A stretch of DNA of 23,972 bases from a virus, in the IMG/VR virus record IMGVR_UViG_3300021962_000648, positions 1 through 23,972 of that record. One strand, 5' to 3'. Below are positions 9,037-15,746 of this stretch, in pieces (position 1 is the first letter of the stretch; each line of letters starts with the position of its first letter). The notes beneath the pieces are model-generated. The model did not search any database, was not told where the DNA came from, and saw only the letters and a list, made by a program, of their open reading frames with translations. The position numbers were made by a program, and so were the translations under genes.

Positions 9037-9408
9037 ATGGCTAACGATTTTAAAAGATTTACTGCACAAAGTGTTTCAGACAATTCAGGAGCATCTGGTG
9101 ATGTTGTTTATACAGTACCAGCTGGTTCGGATTCATCAGCGTTAGAATCAATTGTAATCGGTATAAGTATTTCAAATAAAACTGCTTCAGATACTACAGC
9201 AGAAATATTTTTAGATTCTTATTCAGGTTCAGGTGATGACGCATACATTGTAAAAGGTATTTCAATACCTGCAAATACAAGTGTTGAGCTGATGTCAGGA
9301 AACAAAATAGTTCTTCAAAACAATGGAACAACTGGTGATATTCTAAAAGCTTCTAGCGGAACTGCTAGTGCTTTAGATGTTGTTGTTTCTGTTTTAGAAG
9401 ATGTGTAA
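9037..9408 (+). CDS. Small beta-rich virion structural protein (123 aa)
   Basis: The protein begins MANDFKRFTAQSV and has a beta-rich body: a VVYTVPAG segment, then SIVIGISISNKT, DDAYIVKGISIPANTSVEL and a C-terminal LDVVVSVLEDV. The order 'YTVP... VIGLSVSN... TYIVKG..IP.G.S....' is recalled from small virion proteins of T4-like cyanophages, where it occurs near fibre genes. No catalytic motif is present, and the predicted fold is a single beta sandwich. It is first in the unit driven by the tandem late promoters, so it should be made in quantity. Whether it decorates the tail, baseplate or capsid cannot be told from the sequence. Confidence 0.72.
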   Translation: MANDFKRFTAQSVSDNSGASGDVVYTVPAGSDSSALESIVIGISISNKTASDTTAEIFLDSYSGSGDDAYIVKGISIPANTSVELMSGNKIVLQNNGTTGDILKASSGTASALDVVVSVLEDV

Positions 9409-9442
9409 TAAACATATAAGTAAAAGAGATTAAGGATAAAAA

Positions 9443-9685
9443 ATGGTAAGATATATACCCGAAACCAAAGCACCGACTAATATAGTTAGAAGAAGCTATA
9501 CTGGTGATGGATCTACGACTAACTTTACTGTTACAGCGGGATCTAAAGTGAATGATGTTTACGTTGACATTAACGGTATCATGCAATTACCTACAACAAA
9601 CTATACTATATCTGGAACTACATTAACTTTTGATGAAGCTCCTGCGAATGGATATAGTATTCATATCATAGAATATCCAATTTAG
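9443..9685 (+). CDS. Single-domain fibre-type beta protein (80 aa)
   Basis: Nearly the whole protein is one beta module: YTGDGSTTNFTVTAGSKVND, then VYVDINGIMQLPTTNYTISG, TTLTFDEAP and a terminal HIIEYPI. The same module occurs inside the giant baseplate protein near residues 1890-1950 (TGDGSTTAFTLS ... DFTVAGTTLTLDNAPAIGS). It is widespread in phage fibre proteins as a repeated beta unit. Here it stands alone with a short N-terminus (MVRYIPETKAPTNIVRRS). It has an AAGGA ribosome-binding site and is followed closely by the large adhesin gene. It may be an adaptor that plugs a fibre into the baseplate, or a decoration protein. The choice between these is inference. Confidence 0.72.
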   Translation: MVRYIPETKAPTNIVRRSYTGDGSTTNFTVTAGSKVNDVYVDINGIMQLPTTNYTISGTTLTFDEAPANGYSIHIIEYPI

Positions 9686-9703
9686 GGGAGGATAAATAAT
9701 TGT

Positions 9704-11506
9704 ATGCCAAGAAAAATTAGAGAAAATAATACAGGATTTGATTCTGACACAACTCAACTAAGAGTTCCTAAAGGAACAACAGCACAAAGACCATCTTATA
9801 CAGCTGGTACTAATGCTGGTGCTATAAGATTTAATACTACAGATGGAACACTTGAACAATGGGACGGAAATTCTTGGTTTCAAATTGCAGCTAATCCTGA
9901 AATTACAGGTGCAACTTCTTCAACATTAGGATTAAACGAAGATGATAACGCTGTTGTAACTATAACAGGTACTTCATTATCTTCAGTAAATTCAGTTACA
10001 TTTATAAGAAATTCAGATACAACATTATTATCTACAGCAGCTACAGTTTCAATTGTTGATGATACAACAATTACAGCTACATACGATTCTACCGATTTTA
10101 CTGGTGAAGCTGGTAATGATATTGATATAAAAGTTACTACAGCTTCAGGAAAAACATCTACACTATCCCGAGCATTTACAATTTCTGCCGATCCAGTATG
10201 GACAAAAGCTGCAGGTTCTTTAGCTACAATTGCAGACGGAAGTAGAACAGGTGTTTCAATTACAACAGGCGCTACGGTAGTAGGTGGCGATACAATTTCA
10301 TACGAATTAACAAGTGGTTCACTACCAGGTGGATTAACTTTAAACGCTTCAAGTGGTACAATTTCAGGTAACGCTAGTGTTGTTAGTACACAAACAACAT
10401 ATACATTTACTTTAACTGCTTTTACACTAACAGTTGACTCTGCTGTAAGAAGAACAGCTAGAGAATATTCAATTACAATTGGAGCTCCATCTATTTCTTG
10501 GACAACTTCAGCTGGTTCATTAGGTACTTTATCAAATGGAAATAGAGCTGCATCAGCTTTAACAACATCTACACTTGTTGCTTCAGCTTCAAGCGGTACA
10601 ATAGCATATAACATAACAACAGGTGCATTACCTTCAGGTTTAAGTTTAAACACATCTACAGGTGCTATTACAGGTACAGCTGCTCAAGTTGGTACAAATA
10701 CAACATCTAGTTTTACAGTAACAGCTTCTGCTACAGGTTCATATGTGGGTTCAATTTCAGAAGCAAGAGCATTTTCAATTTTAGTAGAAGCTCCAGTTGT
10801 TGCTACATATACATCTTCAGGTACATTTAGTGTACCATCAGGTGTATCTACAGTTGACGTATTAATCGTTGCTGGTGGCGGCGGTGGTGGTGCTCAAGGT
10901 AACGGTGCTCAAGCTGAAAGATGTGGAGGCGGTGGTGCTGGTGGTTTAATTTATAAACCAGCTCATGGTGTTTCTCCAGGTTCTTCAATTAGTGTAACTG
11001 TAGGAAATGGCTCAGGTCCTTCTCCATTAAATAACAACCACGGTGGTCCTAACGGTGACCAAGGTGGTCCTTCAATTTTTGATAGCTTAACGGCAATAGG
11101 TGGCGGACACGCTGCTTCAGGTGCTGGAGGTTCAGGTGGAGGTGTTAGAGGTCCTGGATCAGGTGCTGGTGGACCAGGTCAACAACCTGCACAAGGAGGA
11201 GATTCAGGAACTTACGGATTTGGAAATCCAGGTGGCGGTTATCTTGGACAACAAGGTGGCGGTGGCGGTGGCGCTAGTCAAGCTGGACAAGGTGTTCGAG
11301 GTGGTGACGGAAGATCATACTCTATTAGTGGTTCATCTGTAGAATACGCTGGAGGAGGCGGAGGATACGGTGGTAACGGTGGAAACGGTGGCGGAGGATC
11401 ATATAACGGTGGTTCTGCTACTGCGAATAGAGGTGGCGGTGCTGCTGGAGGACATCAAACTCCTGCTGGTTCTGCTGGAAAAGGTATAGTTATCGTTGCT
11501 TACTAA
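9704..11506 (+). CDS. Putative tail fibre adhesin: Ig-like domains plus glycine-rich tip
   Basis: This 600-residue protein has a clear domain series. Residues ~26-63 carry the common phage fibre motif AGAIRFNTTDGTLEQWDGNSW. Residues ~69-157 look like an IPT/TIG-type Ig domain (ITGTSLSSVNSVTF). Two He_PIG-like Ig domains follow at ~160-258 (GSLPGGLTLNASSGTISG) and ~262-361 (GALPSGLSLNTSTGAITG). From ~367 there is a glycine-rich domain opening TFSVPSGVSTVDVLIVAGGG and full of GGGG, GGAGG and GGNGG runs, ending GKGIVIVAY. Glycine-rich tips with this entry motif are known in phage receptor-binding proteins and can form polyglycine II bundles, as in Salmonella phage S16 gp38. This is therefore the best host-recognition candidate here. 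A GGGGAGG ribosome-binding site lies 11 nt upstream. The local GC content of the tip is much higher than in neighbouring genes. Confidence 0.85.
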   Translation: MPRKIRENNTGFDSDTTQLRVPKGTTAQRPSYTAGTNAGAIRFNTTDGTLEQWDGNSWFQIAANPEITGATSSTLGLNEDDNAVVTITGTSLSSVNSVTFIRNSDTTLLSTAATVSIVDDTTITATYDSTDFTGEAGNDIDIKVTTASGKTSTLSRAFTISADPVWTKAAGSLATIADGSRTGVSITTGATVVGGDTISYELTSGSLPGGLTLNASSGTISGNASVVSTQTTYTFTLTAFTLTVDSAVRRTAREYSITIGAPSISWTTSAGSLGTLSNGNRAASALTTSTLVASASSGTIAYNITTGALPSGLSLNTSTGAITGTAAQVGTNTTSSFTVTASATGSYVGSISEARAFSILVEAPVVATYTSSGTFSVPSGVSTVDVLIVAGGGGGGAQGNGAQAERCGGGGAGGLIYKPAHGVSPGSSISVTVGNGSGPSPLNNNHGGPNGDQGGPSIFDSLTAIGGGHAASGAGGSGGGVRGPGSGAGGPGQQPAQGGDSGTYGFGNPGGGYLGQQGGGGGGASQAGQGVRGGDGRSYSISGSSVEYAGGGGGYGGNGGNGGGGSYNGGSATANRGGGAAGGHQTPAGSAGKGIVIVAY

Positions 11507-11538
11507 ATAATTTTTTATATTATATTGAAAGGTAAATT

Positions 11539-11964
11539 ATGAATGAAAATAATACAATTGATTTGGATAAAGAAGTTACTCAGGAAGAATCTTATAAAGG
11601 TTTGTTAGATACTTCAATGATTACCGAAGAAGGTAAAAAAATAGCTTCTCATATTATTGAAAAATTTATTGAAAGCAATAACCTACAGAACGTTAATCCA
11701 GCAATACTAAAATCACTTATCGTAAAAGAATTTGGTCTAAAAGAAAAAGAAACTGTAAATTTTAGACAAACATATTTTTTTAGTAAATTTTCAAAATTTA
11801 TTACTAGAATGGGTGTGTCATTAGCAGGTCATATCGAAAAAGAAGATAAGAAAATACCAATCATTAATATGACTGTTGCTGTTGATGAACTTGACCTAAT
11901 GGTTAAAGAAGTGATAAATGAAGAAGTAGAAAAAAAATTAGAAGAATTAAAAACTAACAAATAA
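11539..11964 (+). CDS. Unrecognised helical acidic/basic protein (141 aa)
   Basis: I do not recognise this family. The protein is charged and predicted to be largely helical, unlike the beta-rich fibres around it. It has an acidic N-terminus (NTIDLDKEVTQEESYKGLLD), a middle stretch with FRQTYFFSKFSKFITRMGVS, and a C-terminal coiled-coil-like run (DELDLMVKEVINEEVEKKLE). It has a GAAAGG ribosome-binding site and codon use like its neighbours, and it sits after the adhesin with only a 32-base gap. By position and character it could be a chaperone, linker or assembly factor for the adhesin or the next proteins. This is a guess from context only. Confidence 0.65.
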   Translation: MNENNTIDLDKEVTQEESYKGLLDTSMITEEGKKIASHIIEKFIESNNLQNVNPAILKSLIVKEFGLKEKETVNFRQTYFFSKFSKFITRMGVSLAGHIEKEDKKIPIINMTVAVDELDLMVKEVINEEVEKKLEELKTNK

Positions 11965-11972
11965 ATAATATT

Positions 11973-12194
11973 ATGAGTGAAAAAAAAGATATTATACTTA
12001 TAGATAATAAAGAATATAAACTTGATGATTTGTCAATACCTTTAAGAAATACGATTGCAGCTAGACAAGAAATACAGCAATCAAAAGTAAGGCATGAGTT
12101 GGAACTAGAAAAAATTGATGTCTTAACTGATTATTACAATAAAAAGATAAAAGAGGAAATTGATAAATTAAATGGCAGCAGTAGCGAATCTTAA
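11973..12194 (+). CDS. Small coiled-coil protein (73 aa), DUF6447-like N-terminus
   Basis: The protein starts MSEKKDIILIDNKEYKLDDL and continues with a helical segment AARQEIQQSKVRHELELEKI and a lysine/glutamate-rich tail. The 'I.IDGKEY.LDDLS......L' opening followed by a coiled coil resembles a family of small phage and bacterial proteins (DUF6447-like) of unknown function. The gene begins eight bases after the previous stop and its last 23 bases overlap the start of the following gene in another frame. The overlap suggests coupled expression. A role as a small structural linker or chaperone is plausible but not demonstrated by any motif. Confidence 0.65.
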   Translation: MSEKKDIILIDNKEYKLDDLSIPLRNTIAARQEIQQSKVRHELELEKIDVLTDYYNKKIKEEIDKLNGSSSES

Positions 12195-12507
12195 AATAGA
12201 CCAAGGTGCAAGTTTTAGTTCGGATGTAACTGTAACAAATACAGACGGCGACGCTGTAGATTTATCAGGTTACACAGTAACAGCTAGAATGTCAAAAGAC
12301 TATGGTTCTTCAACATATACTACAATAACCTCTAATATTGCAGCTGACCCTACTACAGGCGTTATTACTTTATCTTTAACAAATTATCAAACATCAAATT
12401 TAGACGCTCCAGCAAGATATGTGTATGATGTTTATATTACACAAACCTCAACTAGCACGGTAACAAGGGTTATTGAGGGAATTATTACTATAAATCCAAA
12501 AGTTTAA
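12172..12507 (+). CDS. BppU-like baseplate/virion protein (111 aa)
   Basis: The pattern is 'AAVANLKIDQGASFSSDVTV', then DLSGYTVTARMSKDYGSS, GVITLSLTNYQTSNL, ARYVYDVYI and a terminal VTRVIEGIITINPKV. It is characteristic of a small beta-sandwich protein common in T4-like marine phages and similar to N-terminal domains of phage baseplate upper (BppU-type) proteins. The motif 'Y.YDV.......V.RV.EG...V.P.V' is its hallmark. The ATG lies inside the end of the upstream gene (23-base overlap), with an AAAGAGGAA stretch upstream serving as ribosome-binding site. Fibre attachment to the baseplate is a reasonable role given the long fibre genes directly downstream, but it is an inference. Confidence 0.75.
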   Translation: MAAVANLKIDQGASFSSDVTVTNTDGDAVDLSGYTVTARMSKDYGSSTYTTITSNIAADPTTGVITLSLTNYQTSNLDAPARYVYDVYITQTSTSTVTRVIEGIITINPKV

Positions 12508-12529
12508 TAGTTCTTCAACATATTTTCAT

Positions 12530-12537
12530 TATAAATA
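12530..12537 (+). promoter_or_regulatory. T4-type late promoter core before the long fibre genes
   Basis: Exact TATAAATA in the 55-base gap after the BppU-like gene. It is followed by a strong GAGAGAGGA ribosome-binding site (about 12545-12554) and an ATG at 12563. It would drive the 90-, 800-, 157- and 1182-residue genes. Confidence 0.78.
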
Positions 12538-12562
12538 TTACAAAAGAGAGAGGAACCATCAA

Positions 12563-12835
12563 ATGGTTAAAGCAGTTATTAATCAAACTGGAGGTGTTAG
12601 AGCAAATATCAACTCTAGTAATTCACAGGGACCACAACAGGTTTCTGTACAAGTGCCTAGTACAAATATTAACTTATCAAACGTTAATAGATTAAGAAGC
12701 TTAACAGATGTAGATTCAACAACTTTGAATGATGGAGCCTTATTACAGTATGACGCTACTAGTGATAAATTTATAACAAAAAATAACATTGATACAGATA
12801 CAGGAATTATTGTATTCAATGGAGGAAGTTTTTAG
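12563..12835 (+). CDS. Short fibre-associated protein (90 aa)
   Basis: This small protein begins MVKAVINQTGGVRANI and includes the segment RLRSLTDVDSTTLNDGALLQ followed by YDATSDKF. The 'L.DVD.S...DGALL.YD..S..F' string is a recurrent element of marine phage fibre proteins. It ends NGGSF, and the next fibre gene ends DGGTF, so the two may share a C-terminal feature. The stop is ten bases before the next start, and the intervening TTTAGGGAGAAATAA supplies the ribosome-binding site for the 800-aa fibre. It may be an adaptor for that fibre. Function is inferred from position and motif only. Confidence 0.7.
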   Translation: MVKAVINQTGGVRANINSSNSQGPQQVSVQVPSTNINLSNVNRLRSLTDVDSTTLNDGALLQYDATSDKFITKNNIDTDTGIIVFNGGSF

Positions 12836-12845
12836 GGAGAAATAA

Positions 12846-15248
12846 ATGGCAACAATTATTCAGATTAAAAGAAGTTCAAATACAACCGCTCCTTCTACTT
12901 TAAAACTAGGTGAATTAGCATATACATATGGTACTGGTACACAAGGAAATTTAGGAGATAGGTTATTTATAGGAGAAGGCGGCGTTGACGCTAACGGAGA
13001 TGCCAATAACGTAACGGTAATCGGTGGTCAGTATTTTGCTGATAAATTAGATCACGCTGACGGAACATTAACAGGAAATTCGGCATTAACAGTAGATTCA
13101 AATTTAGCAATTGATACACTAAACGTAGGAAATTCAACTACTGTAGGTGGTACAATTAAATTTAATGAAGGTACAAATAACGGTTCAAATTTTATTGCGT
13201 TAAAATCTCCCAATGACGTAACAACTTCAACAACCTTTGTTTTACCAAATGGTGATGGATCTTCAGGACAATTTTTAACTACAGACGGTTCAGGTAATTT
13301 ATCATTTTCAACAGTAACTCAAACTCTCTCTATAGCTGCTGATACTGGTTCAAATGATTCTGTAAGTACAGGTGAAACAATAACTTTCACTGGAGATACA
13401 GGTATTACAACAACTGTTTCTGACAACACAATAACAATTGATTTAGATGATACAGCGGTAACTCCAGGCACATATGGTTCATCTTCAGCAATTCCAACTT
13501 TTGTAGTTGATCAACAAGGTAGAATTACATCTGCTAGTACAACAAACGTTGCTACAACATTAACTATCGTTGATGAATCTTCAACTGCTACAACAATCAA
13601 TTTATTAAATGATACTTTAAAGTTAACAGGTGGTTCAGGTATAACTACAGTAGCTTCTGGTGACACAATTTCTATTAACTTAGATTCAAATATTGTAACC
13701 GAAGATTCAACTGACACATTAACTAACAAAACTATTGATTTAGATTCAAATACTATAACAGGTACATTTGCTGAATTTAATACAGCTGTACAGGATGCTA
13801 CTTTAGTTTCTACAACAGGTACTGAAACACTTACAAATAAAACTATTGATAGTGCTAGTAACTCATTAACAGTTGACTTATCAGAAGCAACAGTAACAGG
13901 TACTTTTGCTGAGTTTAATACTGCTGTATCAGACGCAACATTAGTTTCTACAACAGGAACAGAAACACTTACAAATAAAACTATTGATAGTGCTAGTAAC
14001 TCATTAACATTAGATTTATCTGAAGGTACTTTAACAGGTACTACGGCTGAATTTAATACAGCATTAAGTGATGGTTCTTTTGCTACATTAGCAGGAACAG
14101 AAACACTTACAAATAAAACAATAGACGCTTCTAACAATACTTTATCAAATATTGGTAACTCTTCGTTAACAAATTCATCTATCACAATTGGTTCTGATAG
14201 TGTATCATTAGGTGCTACACAAACAGACTTAAATGGTATCACATCAGCTGATATTGATAATATAACAATTGATGGTAATACAATTTCAACAACAGATTTA
14301 AATGGTGATTTAATTTTAAACCCTAACGGTACAGGTGATATTGATGTTAATAGTAGTAAAATTATTAATGTTGCAACTCCAACTGCTGATAATGACGCTG
14401 CCAACAAAGCATATGTTGACGGTGTTGTAAATGGTTTAGATGTAAAAGAATCAGTATCAGTCGCTACAACAACAAATTTAACAGCAACATATAATAATGG
14501 TGCAGGAACTTTAACAGCTAATTCAAATGGTGCTTTATCAATTGATGGTGTAACACCAAGTGAAGGTGCTAGAGTTCTTATTAAAGATCAAACTACACAA
14601 ACACAAAACGGTATCTATGTAGTAACTACTGTAGGTGACGGTTCAACAGCATTCGTATTAACTAGAAGTCCAGACGCTGACACAGCTTCTGAATTAACTG
14701 GTGGTACTTTCTTCTTTGTAGAACAAGGTACAAATAATGCTGACAATGGTTATGTTGCAACTCACAATGGTACACCAACCTTTGGTGTTACAAACATCAC
14801 CTTCTCACAATTCTCTGGCGCAGGTCAAATTAGTGCTGGCGATGGTTTAACTAAAACTGGTAATCAATTAGATGTACAAGTAGATGATAGTTCCATTGAA
14901 ATTTTTAGTGATTCTTTACAAGTTAAAGCTTTAGGTATCACAAATGCTATGTTAGCTGGTTCAATCGCAAATGATAAACTTGCAGGTTCAATTACAAATA
15001 ATAAACTTGTAAATTCAACTATTACTTTTGCAGATGACTCTTCAACAATATCAACAGTATCGCTTGGTGGTGTTTTAACAATTTTAGGTGGCGAAGGTAT
15101 GGACGCTACATTTAATGGTGATACATTAACAATATCTGGTGAGAATGCTTCAACATCAAATAAAGGTGTTGCTTCATTTAGTTCAGATAACTTTATAGTT
15201 AGTTCTGGTGCTGTTAGTGTTTCTAGTATTGATGGTGGAACATTTTAA
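12846..15248 (+). CDS. Long repeat-containing tail fibre protein (800 aa)
   Basis: The N-terminus MATIIQIKRSSNTTAPSTLK, then LGELAYTYG and GDRLFIGEGG, is a widespread phage fibre start that is also seen in the 157-aa protein downstream. Residues ~200-280 hold the cassette [14 protein letters not shown]...VDQQGRIT, which recurs twice in the 1182-aa fibre. Residues ~294-434 are tandem repeats built on 'TLTNKTID...N' and 'GTFAEFNTA..D' with a 46-residue period. At ~510-660 is a common fibre domain (DNDAANKAYVDGVVNGLDVK, then GARVLIKDQTTQTQNGIYVV). The end has two 'NDKLAGSI/NNKLVNST' short repeats and finishes DGGTF. This is a trimeric fibre type of protein by its repeat style. The exact fibre (long, short or whisker) cannot be assigned. 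Confidence 0.88.
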   Translation: MATIIQIKRSSNTTAPSTLKLGELAYTYGTGTQGNLGDRLFIGEGGVDANGDANNVTVIGGQYFADKLDHADGTLTGNSALTVDSNLAIDTLNVGNSTTVGGTIKFNEGTNNGSNFIALKSPNDVTTSTTFVLPNGDGSSGQFLTTDGSGNLSFSTVTQTLSIAADTGSNDSVSTGETITFTGDTGITTTVSDNTITIDLDDTAVTPGTYGSSSAIPTFVVDQQGRITSASTTNVATTLTIVDESSTATTINLLNDTLKLTGGSGITTVASGDTISINLDSNIVTEDSTDTLTNKTIDLDSNTITGTFAEFNTAVQDATLVSTTGTETLTNKTIDSASNSLTVDLSEATVTGTFAEFNTAVSDATLVSTTGTETLTNKTIDSASNSLTLDLSEGTLTGTTAEFNTALSDGSFATLAGTETLTNKTIDASNNTLSNIGNSSLTNSSITIGSDSVSLGATQTDLNGITSADIDNITIDGNTISTTDLNGDLILNPNGTGDIDVNSSKIINVATPTADNDAANKAYVDGVVNGLDVKESVSVATTTNLTATYNNGAGTLTANSNGALSIDGVTPSEGARVLIKDQTTQTQNGIYVVTTVGDGSTAFVLTRSPDADTASELTGGTFFFVEQGTNNADNGYVATHNGTPTFGVTNITFSQFSGAGQISAGDGLTKTGNQLDVQVDDSSIEIFSDSLQVKALGITNAMLAGSIANDKLAGSITNNKLVNSTITFADDSSTISTVSLGGVLTILGGEGMDATFNGDTLTISGENASTSNKGVASFSSDNFIVSSGAVSVSSIDGGTF
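13725..14147 (+). repeat. Tandem NKTID repeats in the 800-aa fibre gene (138-bp period)
   Basis: Four NKTID motifs begin at 13725, 13836, 13974 and 14112. The last three are exactly 138 bp (46 codons) apart and the first unit is shorter (37 codons), lacking the nine-residue 'VDLSEATV'-type insert. Between units 2 and 3 a 48-bp stretch is identical (13824-13871 and 13962-14009). This points to recent duplication or recombination between units. Confidence 0.9.
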
Positions 15249-15269
15249 TAATTAATAGAAAGTTTAATA

Positions 15270-15743
15270 ATGGCTTCTGTAATTAAATTAAAAAGAACAA
15301 CAACTGCTAGCAGTGTACCAACAACTTCAGATTTGGTTGATGGTGAAGTTGCTGTAAATATAGCAGACAGAAAAATTTATGTTCGCAATGGAGCAAGTAT
15401 TGTAGAAGTTGCTAATAATACTTCTAGTTCTGCTTTAGATTTAACAAATGTTTCTACTAATATTGTACCAGATTCAGATGCTCAAAGGGATATTGGTACT
15501 ATACAAAGTATCTTTGATGAAATTTTTGGTTATGATGTAATTGCATTAAAAGACACTTATAGAGGATGTAAAGTTTTTACAAATAGTGGAGGATTATCAA
15601 CTTCACAAACACTATTTAAATTTAAACTAAATACAGTAGGTTCAAAATTTGATCAAGTATATACAAGTTCAGGAGGATTAGGAAGTGCGGCTATCTCAAT
15701 ACCTAGCAATTTTAATGATGATAACCCAGCTTTTTTATTTTAA
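15270..15743 (+). CDS. Short fibre-type protein (157 aa), paralogue of long-fibre ends
   Basis: The N-terminus MASVIKLKRTTTASSVPTTS, then DLVDGEVAVNIADRKIYVRN, matches the anchor type of the 800-aa fibre (IIQIKRS...LGELAY...DRLFIG). The middle has a PDSDAQRDIGTIQSIFDEIF segment like the 'LGS..RRW..LYLSG' element of the 1182-aa fibre. The C-terminus (FTNSGGLSTSQTLFKFKL ... FLF) resembles the end of the 1182-aa fibre ([19 protein letters not shown] ... FVF). It is therefore an anchor joined almost directly to a tip, with no long repeat shaft. It lies between the two longest fibre genes, 21 bases after one and three bases before the other. A tip or adaptor role is inferred. Confidence 0.78.
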   Translation: MASVIKLKRTTTASSVPTTSDLVDGEVAVNIADRKIYVRNGASIVEVANNTSSSALDLTNVSTNIVPDSDAQRDIGTIQSIFDEIFGYDVIALKDTYRGCKVFTNSGGLSTSQTLFKFKLNTVGSKFDQVYTSSGGLGSAAISIPSNFNDDNPAFLF

Positions 15744-15746
15744 TAG

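Noticed and set aside
9415-9422. TATAAGTA, a one-mismatch late promoter octamer before the 80-aa gene
   Set aside because: Possible but not exact. The tandem exact octamers upstream already account for transcription of this unit, so it is not listed as a feature.
9691-9698. GATAAATA, a one-mismatch late promoter octamer before the adhesin gene
   Set aside because: It ends only five bases before the adhesin ATG, so a transcript from it would start at or after the start codon. It is more likely part of the ribosome-binding region.
9880-10653. 257-codon open frame on the minus strand
   Set aside because: It is antisense to the Ig-like domains of the adhesin. It has the same Val/Pro/Ser-biased composition as other antisense frames here, and no start signal.
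11100-11342. 80-codon + strand frame inside the glycine-rich tip
   Set aside because: It is a shifted reading of GGT/GGA codons giving Val/Glu/Leu-rich sequence, lies wholly inside a well-supported gene, and has no independent start signal.
11507-11538. AT-rich gap with a T6 run after the adhesin gene, considered as a terminator
   Set aside because: No convincing GC-paired stem precedes the T run. In DNA this AT-rich, weak A/T inverted repeats are expected.
13511-14407. 298-codon open frame on the minus strand
   Set aside because: It is antisense to the NKTID-type repeats of the 800-aa fibre. Repeated Thr/Ser/Asn codons leave one antisense frame free of stops. The product is a monotonous Val/Ser/Pro sequence with no ribosome-binding site or domain.
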